From Pollenia angustigena (taxonomy: Eukaryota; Arthropoda; Insecta; Diptera; Polleniidae), in NCBI GenBank assembly GCA_930367215.1, contig OV884057.1:252701426-252765425 (forward strand): DNA of 64,000 nucleotides. The letters are read 5' to 3'. Below the pieces are notes generated by a model. The model ran no database searches and was not told the origin of the DNA. It worked only from the letters and a program-made list of their open reading frames with translations. Numbering within the stretch: position 1 is the stretch's first letter; each line of letters opens with the position of its first letter. Positions 35,060 to 47,410 of this stretch are shown in pieces. The position numbers and the translations under genes are program-made.

Positions 35060-35925
35060 TTTCGTGAAGATCCGTCAATAATTTACCCTAGGCCCCATAT
35101 AAGCCCTACTCCCGGAAAACAGTATATTAAGCCTAAAACCCTAACTAACAATGCTATCATTACAAATTTTGGCAAGTCACAGTTGCATAGGACTAGAAAT
35201 TAAACTGTTAAGTTTCGTGAAGATCGGTCCATAATTTACCATAGGCCCCATATAAAACCCACTTCCGGAAAACAACTTAGTACGCCTAAAAACGTAAAAA
35301 ATAATGGTATCATAACAACATTTGGTACATCAAAGTTTTATAGAACTAAAAATAAATCTTTGAAATTTCGTGAAGATCGGTTCATAATATACCATAGGCC
35401 CCATATAAACTTTACTCCCGGAAAACAACTTAGTACGCCTAAAAACGTAAAAAATAATGCTATCATAACAAAATTTGGTACATCAAAGTTTTATTGGACA
35501 AGAAATAAAATTGTGTTTTTTCGTGAAGATCGCTCCATAACTTACCCTGGGCCCCATATAAACCTTACTCCCGGAAAACAGTTTTGTACGCCTAAATCCG
35601 TAAAAAATAATGCTATCATAACAAAATTTGGTACATCAAAGTTTTATAGGACAAGAAATAAAACTGTGTAATTTCGTGAAGATCGGTCCATAATTTACCC
35701 TGGGCCCTATATAAACCCTACTCCCGGAAAATAGTTTAGTACGCCTAAATCCGTAAAAAATAATACTATCATAACAAAATTTGGTACATCAAAGTTTTAT
35801 AGAACTGGGAAAAAGACTGTGAAATTTCGAGAAGATCGGTCCATAATTTACCCTAGGCCCCATATAAACCCTACTACCGGAAAACAGTTTAGTCGCCTAA
35901 ATCCATAATAAATAGCAAATCGTCA
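35060..35925 (+). repeat. Six tandem units of about 153 bp inside the HINE
   Basis: The unit marker GAAGATCGGTCCATAATTTA recurs at about 35065, 35219, 35371, 35525, 35679 and 35832, a spacing of 152-154 bp. A 103-codon open frame runs through two units because the unit is a multiple of three. It is not evidence of coding. Confidence 0.9.
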
Positions 35926-36000
35926 CAGTTTAAGATAATAATAACATCATACAGATATTACTCCTTAAACATTCGAACTGTCGGTGGAGGGTATCAAAGA

Positions 36001-36015
36001 TTCGGCACAGCCGAA
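36001..36015 (+). other. Terminal hairpin of the HINE
   Basis: TTCGGC-ACA-GCCGAA-type stem-loop close to the element end. The same hairpin occurs, with loop changes, at about 5373-5387, 6453-6467 and 13313-13327, and near 8502. Confidence 0.8.
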
Positions 36016-36032
36016 TATAGCACTCTAACTTG

Positions 36033-36844
36033 TTTTTTTTAAAGTCTCTTAAAATTATTTCTTCCGTAACAAAACTCATGAACATTAAGCTCGTAATCAT
36101 CAGTATTATTACATGCATTATCACAAGCTATAGCCTCATTATTTTTGTTTAATTTTTGCATAAAATTTCACGCTTTAATATGCCACATGTGGTGGTAAGG
36201 ATTTTCACATTTTGTATACAAAGAAAAAAGTTAATGCCGTCTAAATTTGGTGGAAAGTAAGGAGACAAAAATTCACTCGTTTGGAAACAAGAGCGCGTAA
36301 GTGGTGAAATTAAAAAGAAAAAAATAAGAAAAAATGTAATTGGAATGAGAATTGTGATAAATGTATGTGAAGGTGAAAAATTCAGGGATTATTACCTGTG
36401 TGTGCTTATTATTGGCAGACAACATAAGTTAAAACGAAAAAGGAAAACAAAATAAAAGTTTTGTAGCAAAACGAATATAACTCAAAGTTCCGCGATTTGT
36501 AAAAAAAGTTATTTTCCTTTATAATTGCTATAAACCTTTATTAACAACAACTTCTTTTTATTTTGTGATAATTTGTCAATTAAAAATAACCTTTTTTTCG
36601 TCTAAATAAAAAATGTTACTCTGAAAAACACTGTCAAATGTTTTCAGATTTGTTTGAGTTGGTTTCCATATTTTGGCTGAATACGCCAAAGAATGTAACA
36701 AATTAAAATTCAAACAAAATCAAATTTTAAAAATTTTGTTTTTGTTTTAAATGTACATATTTGTACGAAAGAAATAATTATTTCGCACATCGAAATTAGG
36801 CAGTTAAATATAATTTCAAGACACTTTGAATCAGTTTCGCTTAT
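36033..36844. other. Unassigned AT-rich stretch
   Basis: No gene or repeat boundary recognised. Confidence 0.5.
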
Positions 36845-38245
36845 TAGTGTTCGGTTCGGTAGATTTGGGGAAAACACAAACGCTAATAGTGCTTGTAAAG
36901 AAAATCATTAAAAAAAATAACGTTTCCCTGTTAGTCATCTTTCGAACACAAATAATACTGTTTTTGTCAAACTCAACAAACATTTTTTAAAAACAAAATA
37001 CACATACGAAAATAAAAACAAAAAGTCAGCAAAATAATTGTACCAATACAAAACATATATGTATACAATACACACACAAGCTGTTCGAACAGCTAGCTTT
37101 TAGCTGATTATTTTTTTGTAAAAACAACCCAAATGATTATTTTCAGATCAGTTTTGATGATTAAAAACTGATTTATCACCTGAGTGATTAAAAAAGGATT
37201 CATATACATATGATTCATTTATATCGAGTCATTACCGCAAAAAAAGCTTAAGTGACAAAAACAAAATTTTACAGTAGAAGGTTTTTTTATTTTAGTTCAT
37301 AAAAATTTTGTATGAACATTGTCGCTTGAGATAAAATTATTTTTGCAATTAAATCGTAACGGTTCCTAATGTGAACATGACATTTTAAAAATGGAAAATG
37401 GTGTTACTTAAGGTTTTTTTGCGGTTATGACTCGATATGTTTAAATAATAATTTTTAAATATTTTGAATTTTTGTTTTTGCCAAATGAAAAAATATAAAA
37501 ATAAAAACTTTCATGTCAGCCAAACAAATAAAAAGCTCGGCTAAAAAAGAAGCCAAAAATTTATTTATAAACTCATATGTTAGTTAGTGCAAATTGTTTT
37601 TTATCTTCTTTGCGAAAAACCAATTACTTTTGTTTGGTTCAAAAGCCAAAATGGTGCTGATTTTTCGGAAAAAAATTAAAAAGAACATGACAACTAAAAA
37701 ATGATATTAAATTCAAAGATATGTATAATCAAAAACTATATAATTTACGATTAAATTATGAGACAAAAACGATTCAATATTGATTAGAAAAACTAACATA
37801 AAAATGATCAAAACAGGAATCAGAAAATTGTATCACAAACCATTTTTTCACAACGAGAGTTTTATTTATGATTGAAAAATTACCTCATATACGGGTATTT
37901 TGCCCTTTAAGCTGATTCCTAAATGATTAGATTATGATACAAAATGCTAGCTGGGTCTTAGTGCGGTCTTTGGTAAAATTTTTTGTTTGTTCATTTCTTT
38001 ATCAATATAAAAAATTAAAATTATAGAACATTAAAATATAATGTTTTTTCTACAGTATCACTACAATTGTTCTGTTTTTTAACCGAACACTATATAATGT
38101 TTGGATCTTTCTTGAAAATTGTTAAGAACGGTATTAAGGGTTGTGTTCGTCTACACAATCATTGAAAAAATAGATATCGTTCTAATGTGTGTGAGCCGAA
38201 CGCTAAATAATGTACTATTTAGTTTCGAACACTGCTTTAAATAGT
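36845..38245. mobile_element. CAGTGTTCG repeat, interrupted copy
   Basis: The family sequence runs from GTGTTCGGTTCGGTAGATTT to about 37013. It resumes near 38021 with TATAGAACATTAAAATATAA and ends CGAACACTG near 38233. About 1 kb of unrelated DNA (including 37090-37953) separates the halves, and part of the middle is missing. Confidence 0.6.
37090..37953. mobile_element. TGATTA motif-array MITE, CAGCTAGC ends
   Basis: CAGCTAGCTTTTAGCTGATT at the left resembles the complement of the right end, CAGCTAGCATTTTGTATCAT. Both arms repeat ATGATTA and TGATTAAAAA. No target duplication was identified. Confidence 0.55.
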
Positions 38246-38266
38246 AAACTTAACTCAAAATATGTA

Positions 38267-39309
38267 CACTCACATTATTATTACAGTAACAGACTGTAGT
38301 TTATTTAAGAAATATTCCGTTCAGTCATTTTTAAATAAATAAACATTTAAAATTCCAAACAAATTTATTTTTAACTGATTCTAACAGTTATTCAAAAAAC
38401 TAAGTACATATTAATACTGATTTTCAGTTGCAGTTAATATTGTCCGTTGATTGAGTTAAATTCTTCTTTATGATAAATTAAATAAAAATGTAATTTAAAG
38501 CAACGAAAAGTTCATTTAATTTTTACTGTCAAAAATTCAAACGCGAATTCCGTTAAAACAAATGAATATTCAGTTATCTTATATAAATTAATTGTCAAAA
38601 AATTAACTACATATTCCGTAAAATCAAATAAATTTGCAGTTATTTTATAAAATTTTACTGTCAAAAATTCAACGCCATATTCAGTAAAAACAATTAAATA
38701 TTCAGTTATTTTATATAATTTAACTACCAAAAATTAATTTTTACTTATCTATAAAAAATGAATTGCTTGTTTTGTGTAAGCAATTCCCATTTTCTATTTG
38801 TTAATATAATTTAGTTAAATACATCAAATTTTAAAAGTAAAATAATTGCGAAGCCATATCGGTCATGCTGCTGTTGTCTTATAATTGAGAGTTCTTCTGT
38901 AAACAACGTGGTCAGTACAACAAAAGTAAAACAAACTTGTGTATCAGGGTAAGTAAATAATAGTTTTCTCCCTCTCTCACTTATAAGAAAAACAAGCGGA
39001 CAGGTGTCTGTCTGGTATTTTTTAGAAATTCGGCTCTTTTGTGGAGTAAACGAAAATTTAATGAAATAACTGAATATTTTATTGTTTTTACTGAATATGG
39101 GGTAAATTTTTTGACAGTAAAATTTTTTTAAATATATAACTGAATATTTAATTGCATTAACTGAATATGGTGTTGAATTTTTGACAGTGAAAATTAATTG
39201 AACTTTTTGCTAAAAATAAATGAAAAATGAGTAGACCGGTTTTCAATTGAAGTTTCATTTATTTTATTTTACAAATTCAGTTAATTTTACGTACAGAATA
39301 TTGTGAGTG
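38267..39309. mobile_element. TA-target MITE, CACTCACA ends
   Basis: CACTCACATTATTATTACAG on the left roughly mirrors TACAGAATATTGTGAGTG on the right, with TA outside both (38265-38266 and 39310-39311). Arms carry inverted arrays of a unit of about 65 bp containing CTGAATATTTAATTGTTTT and GAATTTTTGACAGTAAAA. A second copy is at 61085-62038. Confidence 0.75.
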
Positions 39310-39311
39310 TA

Positions 39312-41369
39312 GATGTAGAACTCTAAGTAATAAAAAAATTAATGGAATTTACCAACGTAAATATGGAGACAGGTGTGGAATAAGAGTTTCGAAATAGCTG
39401 GTATTATGTAGTTGCTGTAGTGGTGTTGTTTTAAAGAAATATTATTATAAAAAATGCTTAGTGTTGGTGTTAAATATTACTTTAAAGATAATTATGAAAT
39501 AATTAAACTTAACATGGCCTCTGTCGACAACCATAGCACAAAAAAACTAATTTTGAAATTTGTGGCGCATAATAAAACATAGTGGGGCGCAAAATTTCTG
39601 TCAAAACTTTTACGTTAACCTTCGCTTGCATTGTTGTTTATCGACTTGTCGTTCTGGCCGCAAGTCAGCTGTTCAGCGTTAAAAAAGCAAATTGGTCGAC
39701 ATCGTGGGCCAAGCTGTATATTTTTAATCAACTTGTTTTTTGCAATTAGATTAAATTTCATTTTTAATAAAATAGCTTCGATATCGTATGAATATGTCCC
39801 AATATTTTTACATTCAGAATTTTTTCTGTGGCTCCATTCAAAAGAAATATATAATTTTCCGCCCTGTAAAAAAGTTTGATAACACTTTTGTTTTGTTTTT
39901 CATTTTGCTCCACGTCTAGATTTATAACTGCATAAACAATATGTTAATATTACGACAAGCGATTGTGCCTGGGAATGTGTCAATAATACTGGCTCAAGGG
40001 CTTTGTGGTAAAAGGTCAATAATACATCATACGCCATCTGATGAGTTTTCTTCTTTTTAAACTATTGTTTTTATATTTTGGTGTTAATTTTTCTCCCTTT
40101 AAACAAATAAATAAACATATCAATTTGTCAAATAAACTGACACTTCGAACAGTATAAAATAAAAATAAAACGAAAAGTAGGAGGGTTAATGAATATAACA
40201 ACAACAGATAGGGATATATAAAACGTTGAAAGGACGTATCAAAATTGCGCCTTAACTCATCATTTATAATGTCTCTTAAAGGAGTTTGAAATTGTTTGGT
40301 GCAGGCGAGAAAGGGAGTGCTTATTACTATTAATTAATTATTAGTTGAAATCTATGAATCTCGGTTATTTTTGATTGCATTGAATTGTTTTGCTTTGAAA
40401 TTATCAAAACTTGTTGGAGTATCCTGTAGGAAGTCAAACTCATTTATAACTAACTTCAAACTGGTTTTTTTATAACCACATCTAGTTGATTAAGTGACTT
40501 TTTTCCTTGTCGACGACTCATTATTTTAACATGGGCATGTCATAGGCAGTAGTCAATTGGCCATCTTTGCATGACTTTTTAACTGACTACTAACTACTTA
40601 TTTTTCAACCTATTTGTGATTAATTAAAAGTATTGTCAGTTTATAATAAATTATTTAAATTTTAAATAATTTTTGTCAAAAATATATATGTACATATGAA
40701 CATGCATACATATGTATGTATTTCTTTATATATTTTGTTATAGAAATAATCATTTATGAAAATTTTGCATTAAACTGCCCTAAATGATGATGTATAATAG
40801 TCCTGAAATAAATACGCCACATAATTGCTAGTACATAAACAGATTTGTATTGATTAATTTTTTAATTATTTTAAAATGTTTGTATATAATTTTTTCATTT
40901 GACTTCATGGCATGCTTGCTTTACTTATTTTGATTTTATTTGTGTTTTACGTGTGCCTTTTTGGTTGATATCTGCATGAGATTTAAACCAATTTGTAGTC
41001 ATTTAAAAAAAGTTAATTTATAGTTAGTGTTTTTTGCAACTGACTATTTTATTTACTGCAGGGTAGGGAATGAAAATTAATGTTAATGAATTTCGAAATA
41101 AAAATTAAGACAATTAGAGAGGGTTGTTTTCTTTTTTTTGACAGGTTGATAGGTAGTTTGTATTGTTGTTGTGACTTAAATTGCTTATCTGATTATTAAA
41201 GATTACTAGCATTTGCTTTAGCCTAAGTTAATATTTACTTTGGATTTATTGTGTTCAATTTAGAGCATTAATAGTTTCATCTATCATCCTAACCAAAGTA
41301 ATAATTAAGTATTGAGTTTGTAGATTTTTTGGATATTGCTTAAACGGGGATTGATTTTCTAACGTGGGA
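39312..41369. other. Unassigned AT-rich DNA
   Basis: About 2 kb without recognised features, the longest run of apparently single-copy sequence in the middle of the window. An 82-codon frame at 39631-39879 is not recognisable. Confidence 0.45.
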
Positions 41370-41544
41370 ATTATAATGGCTTTATGTCTCAATTCAAACG
41401 ATATAAAGCCATAATTTTGATATGGCCTTAAGTCTCATATAAATTTTAGTAGAATGGGACATAAAGCCATTATGGTTTTATGTCCCATTTGATGTTTTGC
41501 GTTACAAATGATTATGTTGTATAACAAAGACCGGCTTCGCTAAC
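41370..41544. repeat. GGGACATAAAGCC motif array with a CCGGC module stub
   Basis: ATGGCTTTATGTC and GACATAAAGCCAT motifs alternate in both orientations (41378-41505), followed by ACCGGCTTCGCTAACTAA. This looks like one arm plus module of the same design as 26698-28096 and 29576-31743, with a third arm motif. Confidence 0.55.
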
Positions 41545-41866
41545 TAAATGATGAAACAGAACTGGGGCTGAACGATGTTTTTCATACAGTTTGACATAAA
41601 ATTATGCCAGAGAATGAGGTCGTGAAATAAAATCAATTTTATTTTGAGGACATTTTTTCTAATGCTCTCACATATGTATATACAGTTATTCTCTTAACAG
41701 TGCTACCATACTTTCATTCAGTTTCATACATTTTGTAAAAAAAGAAAAATAAGAACAAAAGAAAACGAAAGAAATGAGAGAGAATTTTAAGTTACTGCCG
41801 ACGTTTTAATTATGGGCTTTAAAATGTTTGCCTGAAGTTAAAGACTCAGTTCTGTTTCATCATTTA
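41545..41866. mobile_element. Foldback MITE, TAAATGATGAAACAGAACTG ends
   Basis: TAAATGATGAAACAGAACTG at the left is mirrored exactly by CAGTTCTGTTTCATCATTTA at the right. It directly follows the CCGGC module stub. Confidence 0.75.
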
Positions 41867-41869
41867 ACC

Positions 41870-42775
41870 TTCTAATTTTTTTTAAATGTCTTCAAACATT
41901 AAATAAACAACAATTGATGTTTTATTAAAATCTTTTAACTTGAGATGAAAATTATGCTGAAACGAATGAACGAAAGAATGAATCATGATGAGAAACGTGC
42001 AAATGCATAAACAATGGTAACATGCAAATGGGAAAATACTTTTGTCCCCCACAAAAAAATAAAAGGAAAAAAATGTGTAAGAAAACTCCAATGTTTATGT
42101 AATTAACATTTAATACAAATAAAAACAAATAGTGATACGAAAAAACGACAACTATAACAAGAAAAAAGCACAAATTTTTTGACACATGGAAGAAAAAACA
42201 AACTTTAAAAGAAAGTGGGAACAACTTTAAATACGCTTTATAACATTAGCAAAACAGGAAAAATATTTAGTAAATGGACGCATTTTAAAGGAATCAGAAT
42301 TAAAAAAAAAGCTTAAGAAAAAATGTTTGCAAAAATTCATACAAACATTAAACAGAAATGGAGTAGTAGCAGCAAAAATCATTTAGCATAAAAACTATTT
42401 TGTGCCCAAAAAAAACTTTTTTCTGCTCGAAAGAAACTTGTTTTCCCTTAAAACTAGATAACAATTGATGAATATAAAATAGAACTGAAAATGAGCAAGA
42501 AAATCTTGATTAAATATTAAAGCAAATTAGAAATTTTTTAGAAAACTTTTAAACCAGCAATTTCATTTCTTTTGTCTATATCTTTCTATAGAGATTTTTG
42601 CAAACTTGATGAATTTTCGGTACTGATATTTGTTAAATATGTATATAAAGAAAAAGTAGAGCAAACAAAACTAAATTTGCCTTTGATAAATTGACATACT
42701 CCAAGGAGAATTATTAATAGTAACCCAGCAAAAAATTATGCTTTCTCGGAAGTATGTAAGGGGGAATGCGCAGTA
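41870..42775. other. Unassigned AT-rich stretch
   Basis: No features recognised. Confidence 0.5.
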
Positions 42776-42783
42776 TACCGCTC
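42776..42783 (+). repeat. 8-bp target duplication, left (TACCGCTC)
   Basis: Matches TACCGCTT at 49728-49735 at seven of eight positions. Confidence 0.6.
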
Positions 42784-43400
42784 TAGGGAGATCGATCGAA
42801 TAGTATTCGACCGGTTTTAATCGGTTATTTTAATTTTGCCCAAGTCGAATAGTTTAAAATGTCTTTTTTTCGAATATCGAATAAACCGGTTATTTTGGTA
42901 AAATAAACCGGTTATTTTTATAATGTGTAATTTGTATACATTTTTCTTACTTTTGTTATAAATTTACCCGTAATTTAAGTGTTTTTCTACTTGAATGTTG
43001 GGCAAACTTGAACTTTTTATTAAGAATGTCAAAACAAAGTGTAACAAAAGTAAGAAAAAAAAACATTATGAGCCATGTCAATACCAATCGCTTATAAAAG
43101 CGTGTGTTCTTGTAAAAAAAAACAAAAATACTGCAAAAAGCTTAAAAATTAATTAGCAATATGACAGTATTCTAAATACTTTGTATATATATATATTTAT
43201 AAAGATAACATCTCAGTGATATATCGAAGTTATTTTAAAGACAAAGGTGGTTAAAGGACCCTCAAATGATAAGTTGCAAAGGTTCTTCAACGTCACGACT
43301 TATTCACCTTTAATTAGTCCACAAGCTTGACATAAATAAACGCCAAGTAAAACTTAACTCTGCTCTAAGTAGTTTTTAAGAGAATGAAAAACTCTTACAG

Positions 43401-43636
43401 CCATACCTAAACAAGAGCGGAATGCGTATTCTAGCTGTCAAAAATTATCATGCCAATAGCGCGGCGTCAACGCTTTACAATGGGAAAATCCGATTTTGAC
43501 AGCGCGTTTAATAGTGAAGTTTCGTCAATCTATCGGTTTTTCCTCTTATTTTTATTTCTTTTATGTGGGTTTTATTAAACAAGAAAGTTAACACTACTGT
43601 TTGGGGTACAACGTTGATGCTCTTGTTTGGGTATGG
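43401..43636. repeat. Foldback with CCATACCTAAACAAGAGC ends
   Basis: CCATACCTAAACAAGAGCGG is mirrored by GCTCTTGTTTGGGTATGG. The adjacent 43627-43929 region has open frames on both strands with no recognised domain. Confidence 0.55.
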
Positions 43637-44120
43637 CATATCAGCGTAAGCGGATGAAAACGTCCCACCTTCATCTCTTGTTACGGCCACAGAGCACACA
43701 GAGGCGTCACGAGACAGAAAATATTGTGTTTTTTCTGTTTTTTCCTTCGAAAGCTGCCCTTTTAACATTTTTTGTTTTGATTACGCAATTTGTGTTGAAA
43801 GTGGCGGCCTGTTTTTACACACTGCCACTTCACCACCAAAAAACGTTTTCATTCTCTTTCTTCGAAAGCTGCCCTCGCATGCGTCACTTTTTTCATCTCT
43901 GTATGCTTTGTGGTACGGCTGTTAAGTAGTTCTAGCATATCTTCATGCTAAAAACTACAACATACCGGCGAAATCAACGATGTGGAAAAATTCTTAAGTT
44001 TTATTTATTTTAAATTACCAAGAACTTAAAGTAAAATTTAAGGAATCAAACAATCTCATGGAAGGCTTTAATTTGTGATCGACGAATTGACAGATATTTC
44101 ATACAAAAAGCATATTCATA

Positions 44121-44917
44121 CACAGAGCGAAAAAAAACGTTAAAAAACTGTCAACCAGTGGTAATAAATTGATAACAAACTGTTGTCAATATTTCGACAA
44201 CATTTGTTGTTAAATTTTAAACAAAATGTTGTCAAATTGGGCCGTTAGATAAAAAACGTACCATTGTTGTCAAATTGATAACACCCTGTTGTCAAATAGG
44301 TATCGCCCTGTTGTCATTATTAACAGCGTATACAAGTTATCCCACAATCAACTTTGGTATTCGAAAGTAAAAAGTGAAAAGTTTCAGTGCTGTGATTAAA
44401 TTAATAAATAAAAATTTAATAAATAAAATAAAAAAAATTTCTAAAATTTGTTTTTGTTTTCAATTTAATTTTCTATGCGAACGTTAACGTGTGACATCGT
44501 GGGACTGGCTGTAAAAGTGTGAATTTGTTATGTATTTTTTTATAAGTATATTATTTAATGTGAAATAAATTAATAAATTTACATTATTCCATTTTTTTAC
44601 TTGGGTTCAGAATGGGTTATTAAGTACATACTACAATCAGAACAATGTGTTATCGAAAGGACAACCGAATGTTGTCAATATATTAACGGTGTGTTGTCAA
44701 AAATGACAACAGCATGTTGTCGGTATGGTACCATTATGGTGATAATATATAACCAATTTGATGTCATATTGAGAACAAATGGTGACAAACTGACAACGAG
44801 GTGGTTAAAAAACATTGATACCATCCGTTATCAAATTGAACACAAACGTAGTTGGCTCACTTTTGACAACGGATGGTGTCAATTTTGGTATTTTTATACC
44901 GGATTTTTCCCTCTGTG
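44121..44917 (+). mobile_element. TA-target MITE, CACAGAG ends, copy 1
   Basis: It starts CACAGAGCGAAAAAAAACGT and ends ACCGGATTTTTCCCTCTGTG, with TA outside both. The arms are arrays of GTTGTCAATTTGATAACA-like motifs. A 117-codon open frame (TTG start, 44601) runs through the right-hand motif array and is conserved in copy 2. Confidence 0.8.
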
Positions 44918-45076
44918 TATTACTATTCGTGTTTATAAGGGATGGGCAAGTTGAAAAAATATATCGAATCGATATTTTTTAAAAGTATCGATATATATTA
45001 TTTCAAAAATATCGATATATCAATATATCAAACGTATATTGCTGGAACTATTACTAAATTAAAAAATTTAATATAT

Positions 45077-45084
45077 ATATACAT
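45077..45084 (+). repeat. 8-bp target duplication, left (ATATACAT)
   Basis: An exact match to 46479-46486. Confidence 0.75.
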
Positions 45085-46478
45085 TAGCGTGGCCGTTAGT
45101 TGTATGGAGAACTTTTTTTTTTTGATTTCTTATATTCTCCCCCCCCCAAATCGGTTCAGTTTTATGTAAAAAAAAATACAAAAAAATTTCGTAGCGATAA
45201 GTTGTGTTTTAGGGGGGGCGACGGCCCCTCAAAGTTTGCCATCAAGCCATTTATTCAAATGTAATTTGTTTGCATATGACTATCTCTTAAAAACAACATT
45301 TTACAAGAACATGGTATATGGCAATATTTTAGCTCTTCTAGTCAACAACATTAGCCTCGAAGAAAGTTTTTTGCTAAAATTAATGTTTAAGAAAATAATT
45401 AAGAAAATAACAACAAAATTCCAAACATTTTATATACGTTTTATATATATAAAAGAGGGATTTAATGTCAAGTGAACTAATTTTGAAATCGAAATCTTTC
45501 GATTTGGATGAAATTTGCACCACCGTTAGTCCCATTGAATAGTAGTTCAAACACAAATTTTCAACAAGATCGGTCAAAAAGTTTCTGAGTTTGGGAGGGT
45601 CAAAGTTTGAAATTTTGGCCATACAGGTGTTCTTTCACATCCATGTAACTTATTACCAATTGGGGTTAGCAAAATTTGTCTCAAACAGCTTAGATAGCTA
45701 TTTAATCAATCTTTTAAAAAAAAATTTTTTGGTTTTTTTAAAAAATTTTTTAACATATTTTTTTTATATTTAAAACTTTTTTTTTTTTTTTTTTTGCCAA
45801 GTTGTAAATTTAAAAAAAAAATTTTAAAAAATTCAAAAAAAAATAAAAAAAATTTTTTTTTAAAGATTGATCAAATAGCTATCTAAGCTGCTTGGGACAA
45901 ATTTTGCTAACCCCAATTGGTAATAAGTTACATGGATGTGAAAGAACACCTATATGGCCAAAATTTCAAACTTTGACCCCCCCAAACTCAGAAACTTTTT
46001 GACCGATCTTGTTGAAAATTTGTGTCTAAACTACTATTCAATAGGACTAACGTTGGTGCAAATTTCATCCAAATCGAAAGACATCGATTTCAAAATTAGT
46101 TCACTTGACATTAAATCCCTCTTTTATATATATAAAACGTATATAAAATGTTTGGAATTTTGTTGTTATTTTCTTAATTATTTTCTTAAATATTAATTTT
46201 AGCAAAAAACTTTCTTCGAGGCTAATGTTGTTGACTAGAAGAGCTAAAATATTGCCATATATCATGTTCTTGTAAAATGTTGTTTTTAAGAGATAGTCAT
46301 ATGCAAACAAATTACATTTGAATAAATGGCTTGATGGCAAACTTTGAGGGGCGGACGCCCCCCCTAAAACACAACTTATCGCTACGAAATTTTTTTGTAT
46401 TTTTTTTTACATAAAACTGAACCGATTTGGGGGGGGAGAATATAAGAAATCAAAAACAAGAAAATAACGGCCACCCTA
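45085..46478. mobile_element. 1.4-kb hAT-like foldback element
   Basis: The left end TAGCGTGGCCGTTAGTTG mirrors the right end (complement TAGGGTGGCCGTTATTTTCT). The arms of about 690 bp are almost identical inverted copies around 45780. An exact 8-bp duplication, ATATACAT, flanks it. The two 79-80 codon frames are repeated on opposite strands because of the palindrome and do not indicate a gene. A second palindromic MITE (45454-46122) forms its core. Confidence 0.88.
45454..46122. mobile_element. Palindromic MITE nested in the hAT-like foldback
   Basis: AGAGGGATTTAATGTCAAGT is mirrored by ACTTGACATTAAATCCCTCT. The body shares TTCGATTTGGATGAAATTTG and GGCCATACAGGTGTTCTTTC with the element at 32075-32656. 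Confidence 0.8.
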
Positions 46479-46486
46479 ATATACAT
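46479..46486 (+). repeat. 8-bp target duplication, right (ATATACAT)
   Basis: The partner of 45077-45084. Confidence 0.75.
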
Positions 46487-46488
46487 AT

Positions 46489-46724
46489 ATGGGCAGTTCG
46501 AGCGAAAAGTCAACTTTTGTAACGTAACGCCAGAAGTAATTTTATTGTTTCTCAAGCAATTTTATATGTATAGTTTACTTTTTTATATTTTGGTGTAAAG
46601 CACAACTAGCTCTACATTTACTAACAAAAGCAATAACGGTTGAAAAACATGGTCCTAAAATACAACCTTATTTGCATTCTGGCGTTGCAGTAAAAAAAGT
46701 AGACTTTTCGCCGAAAATGCCCAT
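46489..46724. repeat. Small foldback, ATGGGCA..GCGAAAAGTC ends
   Basis: ATGGGCAGTTCGAGCGAAAA is mirrored by TTTTCGCCGAAAATGCCCAT. Related, more diverged sequence follows at 46725-47100 (GTCACGCCAGCGCAAATTTT, CATAAAATAAATCT), suggesting a tandem copy. Confidence 0.6.
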
Positions 46725-47410
46725 AAAATAAATCTATATAAGTCCAAAGTTTACTAAAAAAGGTTTTATACAAAACATCTTGCTCAATTCGCAGTCTTAT
46801 TCAGTTTTGTAATTTAAGCCAAAATCCACTTCCGTTTTTTTAACGTCACGCCAGCGCAAATTTTTGATTATATCTGCAAATCATTAGCGCCGATTGCTGT
46901 AATTTTGTTATATATAAAAACTTTTTTTACAAACTTGACTTCTTCATATAATTTTTTTAAATTTTGTGGAACAAATATCACGACACGCCAAAATGGAAAT
47001 GCCCATATGCACAAATCTTATTTATTCCAAATATATATAGGCACATATATTGTTACAAAACCGCATAAAATAAATCTTTTCAAGTTGGTTTGACTTTGCT
47101 GTCTTAATTAGAAATCTGCAATGTGAAAACCCCGCTTTTTTCTTAATTGTTCTTCTTATAAATGCCAATCATTTTAGATCTTCATATTAATTTAAAAAAA
47201 CATATGATCATGCAGTGATGGTAATACTTTAAAAAACATATTGTTTGAAAAACGGCTAAAACTTTGAATTTTTAATGAAGACTGACTTTAAAAAAATATC
47301 ATATTCGATAGTTGTATTTCAATATCGATGTATCGGTATTTTAAATATCGGCGATATATATCGATTATTTCGATATTTTTATTATTATCGATATTTTTTG
47401 CCCATTCCTA

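Larger units (their letters stand above)
34658..36032 (+). mobile_element. HINE variant B, best-preserved full copy
   Basis: It starts TATACCCTCCACCACAATTA after a T run. It contains the phrase ACTTTCGAAA..CAAGTTTGTT and six tandem units of about 153 bp. It ends GGTGGAGGGTATCAAAGA, then a 15-base hairpin (TTCGGCACAGCCGAA, 36001-36015), then TATAGCACTCTAACTTG and a T run. The two GGTGGAGGGTAT-type inverted repeats lie at the start and just before the hairpin. That asymmetry is what suggests the Helentron class. Confidence 0.75.
44936..47410. mobile_element. hAT-like element with TATCGATA arrays
   Basis: The left end TAAGGGATGGGCAAG and the right end, complemented, TAGGAATGGGCAAAAAATAT are similar. 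Both are followed by dense TATCGATA-type motifs (44955-45030 and 47305-47395). No 8-bp duplication was found, and the right end directly abuts the CACAGAG MITE at 47411. The foldback at 45085-46478 sits inside. Confidence 0.55.

Noticed and set aside
35360..35671. A 103-codon open frame
   Set aside because: It translates two tandem HINE units whose length is a multiple of three. The peptide repeats itself and has no domain.
43508..43929. Overlapping 86- and 100-codon frames on opposite strands
   Set aside because: No recognised domain, no signs of splicing, and the region sits inside a composite of mobile DNA.
45236..46340. Two matching 79-80 codon protein pairs on opposite strands
   Set aside because: They are mirror copies produced by the hAT-like palindrome.
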